A DNA stretch of 64,000 nucleotides from an uncultured Dysosmobacter sp. Its GTDB lineage: Bacteria; Bacillota; Clostridia; Oscillospirales; Oscillospiraceae. Below the pieces are notes generated by a model, which made no database searches, was not told the DNA's origin, and worked only from the letters and a program-made list of their open reading frames with translations. Both the position numbers and the translations under genes were made by a program. The stretch is from NCBI GenBank assembly GCA_934565855.1, contig CAKTIO010000006.1, positions 62,001-126,000 on the forward strand. Reading direction: 5' to 3'. Below are positions 44,182 to 53,458 of the stretch, piece by piece. Each line of letters opens with the position of its first letter. The first letter of the stretch is position 1.

Positions 44182-45915
44182 TTACAACTTCCAGCCCACG
44201 GCTTGCTCACGCCCGCTGATAAAGTGCCGATAGATACCATCCTGTTCCATCAGCTCATCGTGTGTACCACGCTGGATGATCTGTCCTTTGTCCACCACGA
44301 GAATCTGATCGGCATGCCGGACAGTTTTCAGCCGGTGGGCAATCATGATAACCGTTTTTTCCTGTGTCAACTCGCTGACCGCTTCCATCAGCTCTTTTTC
44401 ATTCTCCGGATCGACATTGGCGGTTGCCTCGTCCAAAATAATGATTGGCGCATCCTTCATCATGGCGCGGGCGATGGAAAGCCGCTGGCGCTCTCCGCCG
44501 GAAAGAGAGCCGCCCGCTTCGCCGATAACCGTATCATACCCTTGCGGCAGCTTCATAATGAAGTCGTGGCAGCGTGCTTTTTTCGCCGCTGCAATGACCT
44601 TCTCCATGGGCGCGTCCGGCTGGCCGAAGCGGATGTTGTTGGCGACAGTGTCGTGGAACAGATAGACATTCTGGAACACGAAGCTGAAATTCTGCATCAG
44701 GCTGTCCATATCGTACTCCCGCACGTCGCGTCCGCCCAGCGTGACGCGCCCGCCGCCCACGTCCCAGAAGCGGGACAGCAGATGGCAGAGGGTGGTCTTG
44801 CCGCCGCCGGAAGGCCCGACGATGGCGGTCGTTGATTTTTCGGGTATATCCACCGTGACGCCGTTGATGATAGGCTTTTCATCATAGGAGAAGCGAATGT
44901 CCTCCGCACGAAGGTCGCGGCGCTCCGGCGTAAGTTCCGCACCGGAAATATCCATGGCAGGCAGGTTCAGAATGTCGGTCGCCTGATTCACGCAGGTATC
45001 CACCACCCGCAGCAGGCTCGATTGTGTACCGGCCTGTTCCAGACCTTCGGTGAGCAGGAAGGAGCAAATGCAGAGCATCACGCAGTTCAGCAGCTCCATT
45101 CTGCCACTGGTATAGAGAATAAGGGACAGCACCACGACGCCTACATCTATGAGCTTGGCAACGACATTCTGCGCTAACATCAGCGGCAACAGCTTTAATT
45201 CCATGTCGATATTGGAATCCACATTTTCCTCAATGACAGCTTCCAGACTGCGGTTATATTTGCCTGTCAGAGAGTAGGACTTCACCTCGGCGATGCCGCG
45301 GATGTACTCCAATACCCGCTCCACCACCGCCGTGTCCCCGGCAAATTTGCGGCGGGTCGTCTGCTCGGACTTTGCCTGCATGGCGCGGTTTACAAAATAG
45401 TAGACTGCAAGCCCAGCCACGATCAGCAACCCCACCCGCCAGTCAAAGAGGAACACTGCCAGCGTCATCACCGCTGTGGAGAAGATGCCTTCCGTGACCA
45501 GCATGACCACACGCGTGGACACGCCGGAGAGGTTGTCCATTGTGTTTGTTGTGACGGATGTAATGGCACCCAGACTATTTTCATTAAAATAGCCCATCGG
45601 AAGATACCGCAGATGCTCGGCAATTTGCACACGCTTGTTGGCGGTCGTGCAGTAGCCTGCGTCTGTCTGCAAGGCGGTGGCGCGGTATTTGAGCAGCGAC
45701 GAGCCGACGACCGACACCAGCATAACCGCAAGGGAAAGCAAGATTGTTTTCGCGGTCACGCCGCCTGTCAGGATTGCTTGCAGCATCACGCCAATCGCCG
45801 GAATTTTGAGTGCCGAAAACAGAGCCGCCAATACGCCGAGGGCGATGGAACGATAAAACTCTTTCCGCTCCCGCTCGTCACAGAAATGAAAGAACTTTCT
45901 CAGAATCTCAAGCAC
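44182..45915 (-). CDS. ABC transporter, fused membrane and ATPase, subunit B
   Basis: 577 residues from a GTG at 45915, chosen for AGGGAGG just upstream and 8-bp overlap with the gene before. Six-helix exporter-type membrane domain (~1-310), then ATPase: Walker A GPSGGGKTT, signature LSGGERQRLS, Walker B IIILDEAT. With the next upstream gene it would form a heterodimer like YbtP/YbtQ or IrtA/IrtB, which import ferric siderophores despite an exporter fold. Last gene of the operon. Confidence 0.85.
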   Translation of the reverse strand: MLEILRKFFHFCDERERKEFYRSIALGVLAALFSALKIPAIGVMLQAILTGGVTAKTILLSLAVMLVSVVGSSLLKYRATALQTDAGYCTTANKRVQIAEHLRYLPMGYFNENSLGAITSVTTNTMDNLSGVSTRVVMLVTEGIFSTAVMTLAVFLFDWRVGLLIVAGLAVYYFVNRAMQAKSEQTTRRKFAGDTAVVERVLEYIRGIAEVKSYSLTGKYNRSLEAVIEENVDSNIDMELKLLPLMLAQNVVAKLIDVGVVVLSLILYTSGRMELLNCVMLCICSFLLTEGLEQAGTQSSLLRVVDTCVNQATDILNLPAMDISGAELTPERRDLRAEDIRFSYDEKPIINGVTVDIPEKSTTAIVGPSGGGKTTLCHLLSRFWDVGGGRVTLGGRDVREYDMDSLMQNFSFVFQNVYLFHDTVANNIRFGQPDAPMEKVIAAAKKARCHDFIMKLPQGYDTVIGEAGGSLSGGERQRLSIARAMMKDAPIIILDEATANVDPENEKELMEAVSELTQEKTVIMIAHRLKTVRHADQILVVDKGQIIQRGTHDELMEQDGIYRHFISGREQAVGWKL

Positions 45916-47677
45916 GGTCAGCACCTCCCTCCGTGCTGTCACGGGATGCAATATGTGCATTCCAAAGGGTTTCATACAGCGGACAGGTTTGCAGCAGCTC
46001 CGTCTGCGTCCCTGCTGCCTCGATATGGCCATCGTTTACTACGACGATCTGGTCGGCGTCCACGATGGTGGAAAGCCGGTGGGCAATGACGATCAGCGTC
46101 TTGCCCCGCACGAGCCGGGCCACGCTCTCCTGAATGATGGCTTCGTTCTCCGGGTCGGTGTAGGCGGTCGCTTCGTCCAGAATCACAATCGGTGCGTTTT
46201 TCAGCATGGCGCGGGCAATGGAGATGCGCTGCTTTTCACCGCCGGAGAGATGTCCGCCGCCGCTGCCGACCACGGTATCAAAGCCGCTTTCAAGCCCTAT
46301 GATGAAGTCATAGCAGCCGCAGTCACGCGCCGCTTGCTCCACCTCATCATCGGTTGCATCGGGTCTGCCCATGTGGATATTTTCCCGCACAGTGTTGTCG
46401 AACAGGAAGTTATCCTGCGAAACGTATGCAACGAGTTTGTTGTAATGTTCAGAGGAAATGCTGCGGATGTCCACTCCACCGACGGTGATATTGCCGCTGC
46501 CGACATCCCAGAAGGAGGCAATGAGCTTGGCAATGGTGGATTTGCCGCTGCCGGAAGGCCCGACGAGTGCGTTGACGGTTCCCTCGCAGAAAGTCAGGTC
46601 AATTCCGTGCAGCACTTCTGTTTCACCATAGCCGAAGTGCACATTATGCAGTTCTACGGTGCTGCCCCGCGGTGTTTCTGTGTCCGTTTCGGGGCGGGAC
46701 AACTCCGGCGCGGTCAAAATATCCGTCACTTGAGAGATGATGGTGCCCACCTTGGCCAGATCATCGGTGAACTTCATACAGCCAATGATGGGCGTAATCA
46801 GCCCCATAGAAAGAATGACAATGAGAACGAATTTCTCTGGCGTCAGCGTCCCGTTTTTCAGCAAAAGTCCGCCGATGGGAAGCACGGTCAGGAGCGTCGC
46901 AGGCATGATGTTCATGGCAAAGGTGAAGTAGAAATTGCTCTTATTCATCCAGTCGATGTAGCTCTGGGCGCACTCTCTGGCGGCAGAGACGAACTTTTCA
47001 TAGCTGCTTTTGGCCTTGCCGAATACCTTGATGACCTCAATGCCGCCGATGTACTCTACCGCCGTATCGTTCAGGGTGTTGGTGGCCGCAACGGTGCGGG
47101 CGTAATTCTTGTTGTAGCCCGCCATCATCAGCAGGAAGAATATCATACCAAGCGGAAAAGTGATGAGCGAGGCCAGCGCCATCCGCCAATCCAGCACAAG
47201 CAGATAAACAAGCGTCGCCAGAACGACCACCGCATTGCTGCTCATTTCCGGTATCACATGCGCCAGCGTTGGCTCAATACTGTCCACACGTTCCACGAGA
47301 ATGTTTTTCAGTTCACCGGAGCCTTTGGCCTGCACATCACCCAGCGGCATTTTTGCGAGTTTGGCAAGCCCCTGCTTTCGGATATTTCCCAGCACGGCAA
47401 AGGTCGCCTTGTGGGACTGCGCCGTAGACAGCGAGTGGAACAGTACACGCAAGAGCCAAAATGCTGCCATCACCGCACAATCGATCAAATAGCCTGCAAG
47501 GCCTTTGTTCCCGGCCAGCAGCTTGCCGATGACCCGTGCCATCACAAAGAACGGCAAAATCTGAAATGCCGCGCCGATGACAGCCAAAAGGACACTTGCG
47601 ATATAGCCTGACCTTTTCTGTCCAGCGAAGGTAAAGATCCAGCCGAATGTGCTTTTTTCTTTTTTCACTTTGTTCAC
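45908..47677 (-). CDS. ABC transporter, fused membrane and ATPase, subunit A
   Basis: 589 residues, GTG start overlapping the EcfA stop by 4 bp. Membrane domain (~15-320) and ATPase with GPSGSGKST, LSGGEKQRIS and IVILDEATAY. Partner of the following gene. Context (ECF module, AraC regulator) resembles the siderophore uptake part of the streptococcal equibactin ICE locus and YbtPQ. Confidence 0.87.
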   Translation of the reverse strand: MNKVKKEKSTFGWIFTFAGQKRSGYIASVLLAVIGAAFQILPFFVMARVIGKLLAGNKGLAGYLIDCAVMAAFWLLRVLFHSLSTAQSHKATFAVLGNIRKQGLAKLAKMPLGDVQAKGSGELKNILVERVDSIEPTLAHVIPEMSSNAVVVLATLVYLLVLDWRMALASLITFPLGMIFFLLMMAGYNKNYARTVAATNTLNDTAVEYIGGIEVIKVFGKAKSSYEKFVSAARECAQSYIDWMNKSNFYFTFAMNIMPATLLTVLPIGGLLLKNGTLTPEKFVLIVILSMGLITPIIGCMKFTDDLAKVGTIISQVTDILTAPELSRPETDTETPRGSTVELHNVHFGYGETEVLHGIDLTFCEGTVNALVGPSGSGKSTIAKLIASFWDVGSGNITVGGVDIRSISSEHYNKLVAYVSQDNFLFDNTVRENIHMGRPDATDDEVEQAARDCGCYDFIIGLESGFDTVVGSGGGHLSGGEKQRISIARAMLKNAPIVILDEATAYTDPENEAIIQESVARLVRGKTLIVIAHRLSTIVDADQIVVVNDGHIEAAGTQTELLQTCPLYETLWNAHIASRDSTEGGADRA

Positions 47678-49131
47678 CTCACATCGAAAATTTTCTTCAT
47701 CATGGGAAGCAATTCTTCCGTTACGGATAGATCATCCTGTATCTTGCCATCGTCCAGATGCAGTACTCTTGTGCAGGTGCGGCAGACGAACTCATAATCG
47801 TGGGTGACGATAAAAATGATCTTCCCAAGTTCGGAGAGCCTCTGAATCAGCGCCGCCAGCCGCACCATACTGTCATAATCCAGTCCACTCGTCGGTTCGT
47901 CAAACACCAGCAGATCCTTCCCGCAGACCATAGAGGTTGCCGCCGCCAGCCGTTGCTTCTGCCCGCCGGAAAGCGTATTCGGATGGCGTTCCCGGAAAGG
48001 AGCAAGCCCCAATTCTTGAAGCGTTTGTTCCGCAAGCGCTGTGTCCGGTCGCTTGATGCCGAAGATACACTCTGCTTTCACGCTTTCAGCAAAAAGCTGA
48101 TAGTTCACGTCCTGCATGACCATATAAGAACGCTTCATGCGCTCTTTCGTTTTCTGCGGTTTACCGTTCCAGAGATAGGCTCCAGTCGTTTCCTTGTGCA
48201 GACCGCAGAGGGCGCGGGAGAAGGTCGTTTTCCCCGCGCCGTTGTGCCCGACGACGGCGATAACATCGCCGGGCGCGGCTTTCAGAGAAATATCCCGCAA
48301 AACAGACCGCTTCTGATAGGACAGGGTCACGTTTTGCAGCTCCAGTACCACTTTTTTATCGGAAGCGGCAAAGCCCACCGGATGTTCTTCCGCCAGATCA
48401 ACAGCCCGCAGACCCATGCTCTGCCGCTTCTCAGCGGACAGCTTACGGAACTGTTCCGGTGTCCAATCCCCGGCGATATGTCCGTTCTCAAGATAAATGA
48501 TACGGTCAGCTACATCCATCAGATAGTAGAGCCGATGTTCCGCGACAACAATCGTTTTCCCCTGTGACTTGATAAGACGAAAATGCTCCCGCAGATCATG
48601 GATCGCCGCTATGTCCAGATTGGAGGACGGTTCATCCAGCAGATAGATGTCCGGCTCCATGGCATATACCGAAGCAAAGGCAATTTTCTGCTTCTCCCCG
48701 CCGGAGAGGGCGAAGATATTGCGCCCGAGCAGATTTTCGATGCGCAGCACCTTGGCCGTTTCTGCTACACGCTGCCGCATTTCCTCCTGCGGCACAGCCT
48801 CGTTTTCCATGCCGAACGCGATCTCGCTGTCAGTGTCCACGTTAAAAAACTGCGTCCGGGGATTCTGGAACACGCTGCCTACTCTTTCCGCAATGCGGTA
48901 CATGGGCAGGTCAGCGAGGTTTTTGCCGTCAAGCAATACTTTGCCGCTCAATTCCCCCGCAAAGAACTGCGGGATCAGGCCGTTGATGAGCCGCGTCAAT
49001 GTGGTCTTCCCACAGCCGCTCCGTCCGCATAGAAGGACGCACTGCCCGTCCGGAATGGTGAGGTTCATATTTTTGAGTCCGCCGTCTGTGCTGTCCGGAT
49101 AGGCGAAGGACACATTCTTAAATTCAATCAT
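47674..49131 (-). CDS. ECF transporter, double ATPase (EcfA-EcfA)
   Basis: 485 residues with two complete ABC ATPase domains: GRSGCGKTT/LSGGEKQKI/IYLLDEPSSNLD and GHNGAGKTT/LSGGQKQRL/LLVFDEPTSGLD. Energises an ECF (energy-coupling factor) importer. Start ATG at 49131, overlapping the EcfT stop as ATGA. An upstream in-frame ATG (49149) lies inside ecfT and is less likely. Confidence 0.92.
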   Translation of the reverse strand: MIEFKNVSFAYPDSTDGGLKNMNLTIPDGQCVLLCGRSGCGKTTLTRLINGLIPQFFAGELSGKVLLDGKNLADLPMYRIAERVGSVFQNPRTQFFNVDTDSEIAFGMENEAVPQEEMRQRVAETAKVLRIENLLGRNIFALSGGEKQKIAFASVYAMEPDIYLLDEPSSNLDIAAIHDLREHFRLIKSQGKTIVVAEHRLYYLMDVADRIIYLENGHIAGDWTPEQFRKLSAEKRQSMGLRAVDLAEEHPVGFAASDKKVVLELQNVTLSYQKRSVLRDISLKAAPGDVIAVVGHNGAGKTTFSRALCGLHKETTGAYLWNGKPQKTKERMKRSYMVMQDVNYQLFAESVKAECIFGIKRPDTALAEQTLQELGLAPFRERHPNTLSGGQKQRLAAATSMVCGKDLLVFDEPTSGLDYDSMVRLAALIQRLSELGKIIFIVTHDYEFVCRTCTRVLHLDDGKIQDDLSVTEELLPMMKKIFDVR

Positions 49132-49832
49132 ACACCCACCGCCTTCCATACGATCTCAGCAGCAAGAAACGCCGTAAACAGCGCCATTGTCAGAAAGTCT
49201 GCTGCCCTCATTTGAATTTTTACAAGGCAGGTGCGGGGCTTCGGATTTTCAATGCCCCGCGTCACAGAGGCGACAGACAGTTCGTCTGCCGCTTTGCTGG
49301 CCGCAGTCAGCAGCGGCACATAGATGCAGTTTATTGTCATAGCCGGGACTTTCAGGAAGCCCCAGAATGTAGGTGAAACATCACGCAGGCGCATGGCGTC
49401 CTTGACAGAATGCCAATCCTCCCGGATGGTGGGGAGATAGCGAAGCATGACAGCAATGGGGATAGTCAGCTTTTTGGGCACATGCAGCCGTGCCATAGCG
49501 GAGAGAAACTCGCTAACCTTTGTGGTGCTGATAACCAGTCCCGCCAGCATTCCGCAGGCATAGACTTTATGTACCAAACCAAGAAACGCTACAAACATCG
49601 TCCGCCACGTGCCAGTCAACACCCCCATGCACCAGACGGTAAACGCGCAAATCAGCGCGTATGCAAGGATGCCGCGCAGCGCATACTGCCATTTTCCGCA
49701 GAGTGCGGCCAGTAAACCAATCCCTGCTGCTAGTGCAAATTGAAAATACAGATTCGGTGCAAACATGGCACTCAGGACGCAAAGCGGGATGAGAAATAAT
49801 TTTGTTCGAGGATCGAGGTACAGCAGCTTCAT
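49128..49832 (-). CDS. ECF transporter, EcfT membrane subunit
   Basis: 234 residues with five or so membrane helices and the EcfT coupling motif region (LRYLPTIREDWHSVKDAMRLRD; A-R-x type). Links the S component to the ATPases. Overlaps both neighbours by 4 bp. Confidence 0.88.
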   Translation of the reverse strand: MKLLYLDPRTKLFLIPLCVLSAMFAPNLYFQFALAAGIGLLAALCGKWQYALRGILAYALICAFTVWCMGVLTGTWRTMFVAFLGLVHKVYACGMLAGLVISTTKVSEFLSAMARLHVPKKLTIPIAVMLRYLPTIREDWHSVKDAMRLRDVSPTFWGFLKVPAMTINCIYVPLLTAASKAADELSVASVTRGIENPKPRTCLVKIQMRAADFLTMALFTAFLAAEIVWKAVGV

Positions 49833-50431
49833 TTTGTGATACCGGCCTTTTCAAATTGCTTTTTCAGCATTTTGCAGCCGATAAAGGCGCTGATCGCGGC
49901 GGCCAGAATCGTTCCCGCCAGCATGATAACGAGAATCCACGTTGTGCCGGTATTGCGCATGGTGTCGATGTAGGACTGCTCTGTACCGTTGCCCAGCATG
50001 GTTTTTGCCCAGCCATCTGGGTCAGCGAAGAACACGAGATAAGATGCCGTGCCGCCGAGGGAAATCAGAATGTAGGAAAGCGAGTTGATCTTCTTGCTTT
50101 TGTATCCGCCTATGCCTGCAACGAGATCGGCAACAATACCCGTGATAAGATAGCCAAGCGCCATGGCCCAGTGCATACCGGTGACAAACCAGATAATGCA
50201 GAGGATCGCACCGAGGATGGTGGCCACCCAACGTTTTTGAACCTTAGCAAGCATGAGCAGGTATATCGGCCCACAGAGTAGAGCGCTGCCCACGGGCATA
50301 TAGAAGGTCAGCACCGGGTTTGGCGCGAAGAAAATGCCTCCCACCAGGGCGAATACGAGAAAGAGTGCAGAAAAGATACCGACCGTAACCAAATCCTTGA
50401 CCGTAAGTCCCTTTTTGTTGATTGTCTGCAT
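49829..50431 (-). CDS. ECF transporter S component, MptD/Trep_Strep family
   Basis: 200 residues, six membrane segments (LVTVGIFSALFLVFALVGGIFF near the start; ILVIMLAGTILAAAISAFIGC near the end). Short N terminus MQTINKKGLTVKD as in MptD-family substrate-binding subunits. Substrate unknown; the operon context suggests a metal chelate. First gene of the minus-strand operon; GGAG upstream. Confidence 0.8.
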   Translation of the reverse strand: MQTINKKGLTVKDLVTVGIFSALFLVFALVGGIFFAPNPVLTFYMPVGSALLCGPIYLLMLAKVQKRWVATILGAILCIIWFVTGMHWAMALGYLITGIVADLVAGIGGYKSKKINSLSYILISLGGTASYLVFFADPDGWAKTMLGNGTEQSYIDTMRNTGTTWILVIMLAGTILAAAISAFIGCKMLKKQFEKAGITK

Positions 50432-50567
50432 GATAAGATCTCCTTTGCGATAAATTGACGGCTTGACTTTTGCACCGCCGTTTGCTATGTTTCGGTTAGA
50501 GGAAATTAACTGCCATTCAAGCTATCATACTGCATCGGACAGAGCAATATCAGGCGGTGACTTTCGC

Positions 50568-50601
50568 CTGTTCGTTGCAAAGAATTGTCTGTTCATTGCA
50601 A
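50568..50601 (+). promoter_or_regulatory. Direct repeats upstream of araC-type gene
   Basis: CTGTTCGTTGCAA (50568-50580) and CTGTTCATTGCAA (50589-50601) are 12/13 identical and exactly 21 bp apart, the phasing used by AraC-family binding sites. The second copy abuts the AGGAGG of the regulator gene, so binding could repress its own translation/transcription and control the divergent operon. Confidence 0.6.
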
Positions 50602-50609
50602 GGAGGACT

Positions 50610-51581
50610 ATGAAAAGCGACATTTTGACGGATTACTACTGCCCGCTTTTGGAGCAGAACAGCTTTTTTCCCATCCCATGCCCGGAGAAATTCAGCCCGG
50701 CGGGACGGTGCTGGGCGATTTCGCCCACAGTTGGAAACGGCTACTATTGGGTCTATGCGAAGCAGGATCTGTTTGACATTAAAATTCACGATTTTTATTT
50801 TCATGATGACTGCTGCCTGGATATGGCAATTCCGGAGTGCATCAGTATCCAGCGCTACGATTCCATCTCTGGTGAGGAATTGAACCCCTATCGGCGTCTC
50901 TCTGCCGGAGACATTCAGACCATCGTGGGCGGCAAGCAGCGCTATCGTGCGCTCATCCATAAGCGGATTCCCATTCATTCCGTTGGTGTGGAAATTCTGC
51001 CTGCCTACTATGAAGATTTTCTGAAAAAGCAGTATCCCGATATTTATTTTGATCTTCCTGCCGCTTTTCAAAGCGTGGATCAGGCGACGGACTTTCCGGC
51101 TATGTCCAAGCTGTTGTTTGAGATTGAGAACTATCGAGGCGAAGGGGCGGCAGCAACTCTTTTCTATGAGGCCAAGGTTACGGAGGCTATTGCGCTGATT
51201 GTGGACGCATGGAAGCGGCAGAGCCAGAAAAGGGAACGCCCGCTGTCGGCAGAGGATCAGCAGAGCCTGCAAAATGTAGTCAGCTATATCGCCGATCACT
51301 ATGCCTTTGATCTTCCGCTCGGACGCCTTGCAAGCATTGCCTGCATGAGCGAGACGAAGCTGAAAAGCTGTTTCAAGCGGCAGTTTGGGTGCAGCGTCAC
51401 GCAGTATATTCAGGGCCGAAGAATGAGTCAGGCGGAACACCTGCTCATTGATACCGATTTCACTATGGGACAGATCGCTCAGATGATCGGCTATACTACC
51501 TCCAGCCGTTTTGCGGAGTTGTTCAAAAAGAGTACGGGTATCTTGCCTATTGAGTATCGGAAAATTGCAAGGCGTGAATAA
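50610..51581 (+). CDS. AraC-family regulator of the ECF/ABC operon
   Basis: 323 residues; ATG at 50610 after AAGGAGG. The C-terminal ~105 residues hold the double HTH: LGRLASIACMSETKLKSCFKRQFGCSV and MGQIAQMIGYTTSSRFAELFKKSTG. The N-terminal ~210 residues would sense a ligand. It is divergent from the transporter operon, as YbtA is for yersiniabactin uptake genes. Confidence 0.88.
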   Translation: MKSDILTDYYCPLLEQNSFFPIPCPEKFSPAGRCWAISPTVGNGYYWVYAKQDLFDIKIHDFYFHDDCCLDMAIPECISIQRYDSISGEELNPYRRLSAGDIQTIVGGKQRYRALIHKRIPIHSVGVEILPAYYEDFLKKQYPDIYFDLPAAFQSVDQATDFPAMSKLLFEIENYRGEGAAATLFYEAKVTEAIALIVDAWKRQSQKRERPLSAEDQQSLQNVVSYIADHYAFDLPLGRLASIACMSETKLKSCFKRQFGCSVTQYIQGRRMSQAEHLLIDTDFTMGQIAQMIGYTTSSRFAELFKKSTGILPIEYRKIARRE

Positions 51582-51633
51582 GACCGTTGTGCAGCATAAA
51601 GACAGACGCCAGGTTTCGTATTGCTCAAAGCTA

Positions 51634-51673
51634 AAAAGAGACGGATTCCTTTTGATTGGAATCCGCCTCTTTT
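51634..51673. terminator. Terminator after araC-type gene
   Basis: AAAAGAGACGGATTCC pairs with GGAATCCGCCTCTTTT (one G-T), with a T tail. Confidence 0.85.
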
Positions 51674-51722
51674 CAGTTTTCGATAGGCTGCGATGAGCAG
51701 CAAAATATTTTTCTGCCCCCTC

Positions 51723-51770
51723 TTGACAAGTAACCACTCGGTAACTATAATTACAGTTACCGAGTGGTTA
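51723..51770 (+). promoter_or_regulatory. Consensus promoter with TetR palindrome
   Basis: TTGACA (51723-51728) and TATAAT (51746-51751) are 17 bp apart. TAACCACTCGGTAACT (51731-51746) and its exact complement (51755-51770) form a 16-bp-arm palindrome covering the spacer, -10 and start site. It is a strong promoter that would be shut off when the adjacent TetR protein binds. Confidence 0.88.
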
Positions 51771-51790
51771 CTTTCGCGAGGAGGAATATT

Positions 51791-52420
51791 ATGGCGGGAA
51801 ATACGAAAGAACGAATTTTGGAAACGGCTCTGGAATTGTTTGCTCAGAACGGCTACCTTGGAACATCTATGAATGATATTGCGGGGCAGTTGGGGTTCAC
51901 GAAAGCCGCCTTGTATAAGCACTACACCAGCAAGCAGGAAATTTTGGACAGGATCGTGGAACGCATGAATGAGATGGACTATGAACGTGCTGAAGCGTAT
52001 GAAATGCCGGAAACGGAACCGAACGGCTTTGCGGAGGCGTATCTGAACACGCCGGTTCAAAAAATCCGCGCGTACAGCACGGCGCAGTTTGATCATTGGA
52101 CGAAGGATGCGTTTTCTTCCAATTTTCGCAAGATGCTGACGCTGGAGCAATACCGTGATCCCAAGCTGGCGCAGCTCCATCACGACTACCTTGCGGGTGG
52201 GCCTCTGGAGTACATGGCGGCGATCTTCCGTAAGCTGACGGATTCTGATGAAGCCGCCATGCAGTTGGCACTGGAGTTCTACGGGCCAATGTACCTGCTC
52301 TACAGCGTCTACGATGGTGCAAAGGATAAGGATTCTATTGCTCCCCTGCTGAATGCGCATATTGAGCAGTTTATTGCTAAAGTTGAATCCTGTTATAGAA
52401 GGGACAGGGAGGCAACATGA
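51791..52420 (+). CDS. TetR-family regulator
   Basis: 209 residues. N-terminal HTH: RILETALELFAQNGYLGTSMNDIAGQLGFTKAALYKHYTSK. The C-terminal ligand domain is unassigned. GAGGAGG before the ATG. It overlaps the KTR gene by 4 bp, and likely represses the operon running 51791 to about 53403. Confidence 0.92.
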   Translation: MAGNTKERILETALELFAQNGYLGTSMNDIAGQLGFTKAALYKHYTSKQEILDRIVERMNEMDYERAEAYEMPETEPNGFAEAYLNTPVQKIRAYSTAQFDHWTKDAFSSNFRKMLTLEQYRDPKLAQLHHDYLAGGPLEYMAAIFRKLTDSDEAAMQLALEFYGPMYLLYSVYDGAKDKDSIAPLLNAHIEQFIAKVESCYRRDREAT

Positions 52421-52599
52421 CGGAACTCGAAGGGAAAAAACAATGGATTTTATGCCCTTGGTGCGGCTCGAAAACGCGGCTGCAAATATTCCGAGAAACT
52501 GAGCTGAAAGACTTTCCTTTGTTCTGCCCAAAGTGCAGACACGAAAGCATCATCAACGCAAAGAATTTCACGATTGAGACGAAAGAAGCCAGACGCTAA
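52417..52599 (+). CDS. Cysteine-rich KTR-domain protein
   Basis: 60 residues with two CxxC pairs (CPWCGSKTRLQI, CPKC) and the KTR motif that names the family; such small zinc proteins are frequent on clostridial ICEs. Function unknown. A paralogue lies at 57458. Coupled to tetR. Confidence 0.88.
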   Translation: MTELEGKKQWILCPWCGSKTRLQIFRETELKDFPLFCPKCRHESIINAKNFTIETKEARR

Positions 52600-52648
52600 G
52601 ACGCAGTGCTGATCGCAAAGCCGATCACGCGCTGCGTCTTATTTTTTG
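52598..52648 (+). terminator. Terminator/attenuator after KTR gene
   Basis: AAGACGCAG and CTGCGTCTT flank an internal GATCG/CGATC stem, followed by ATTTTTT; it ends 15 bp before the flavodoxin ATG. Confidence 0.75.
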
Positions 52649-52662
52649 AAAAGAGGATTCTT

Positions 52663-53169
52663 ATGAACGCAATTATTTACACCACTAACACCGGCAGCAC
52701 GGAGCATTATGCCAGGCTGCTGGCGCAGAAAACCGGACTTCCGGCGTATTCCCTTGCGGAAGCGAAGAAACGGGTCTTTGCCGGAGCGGAGGTCATTTAC
52801 CTTGGCTGGATCATGGCAGGCTCTGTCAAGGGCTATGCCGAGGCCGCAAAGCGTTACCGGGTACGCGCCATCTGCGCTGTCGGCATGGGGCAAACCGGAA
52901 CACAAACCGACAGTGTGCGGAAAAAGTCGGCTGTCCCGGCTAATATTCCGCTGTTCACCCTGCAAGGGAACTTTGATGTGAAAAAGTTACACGGCGTCTA
53001 CCACCTCATGATGGAGATCATGGTTAAAACAGCAGGCAAGAGCCTTGCCGAAAAGAACGACCGCACGACGGAGGAGGACGATATGCTGGATATGATGCTC
53101 CACGGCGGCAAGCGGGTCAAGGCGGAAAATCTAAGCGCTGTTCTCGATTGGTACAACACTCGGCAATAA
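52663..53169 (+). CDS. Flavodoxin-like protein
   Basis: 168 residues. FMN phosphate loop IYTTNTGSTEHYARLLA at the N terminus; EVIYLGWIMAGSVKGY is the second loop. Similar to flavodoxin-domain proteins of the HemG/protoporphyrinogen-oxidase-like group, without clear substrate. ATG at 52663 with AAGAGGA. Confidence 0.85.
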   Translation: MNAIIYTTNTGSTEHYARLLAQKTGLPAYSLAEAKKRVFAGAEVIYLGWIMAGSVKGYAEAAKRYRVRAICAVGMGQTGTQTDSVRKKSAVPANIPLFTLQGNFDVKKLHGVYHLMMEIMVKTAGKSLAEKNDRTTEEDDMLDMMLHGGKRVKAENLSAVLDWYNTRQ

Positions 53170-53184
53170 GAATAGGAGGAAATT

Positions 53185-53403
53185 ATGATGATGTGTCCGA
53201 AATGTGGAAAAGAAATGAGAAAAGGCTATCTGTTTAGCAGCAAGGTTGGCGCGTTCAGCTTTGCAAACGAAATGCCGAGCGCCTTGGAAAATGCCAAAAA
53301 TGCGGAGGGATTTGTAAAGCTCACCGCTCTGAAGGTCGGTGGCCGCACGAGCGTAGCAGCCTGCTGCTGTGATGTGTGCAGAATCATTCTGCTTTCGTAC
53401 TGA
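53185..53403 (+). CDS. Small zinc-ribbon protein (DUF6487-like)
   Basis: 72 residues. CPKCGKEM at the start and CCCDVCR near the end form a likely zinc ribbon with GYLFSSKVGAFSF between. AGGAGG upstream. Family from motif memory; function unknown. Confidence 0.7.
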   Translation: MMMCPKCGKEMRKGYLFSSKVGAFSFANEMPSALENAKNAEGFVKLTALKVGGRTSVAACCCDVCRIILLSY

Positions 53404-53458
53404 TGGGAAGCTTTACTTTATAAATTCCAAATTTAGTTATTGACGAGTTGGAACATGA

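Noticed and set aside
45953..47611. 552-codon open frame on the plus strand
   Set aside because: It is antisense to a clear ABC transporter gene with all ATPase motifs; its own product has no recognisable domain.
50550..51737. 395-codon open frame on the minus strand
   Set aside because: Antisense to the AraC regulator, which has both HTH motifs.
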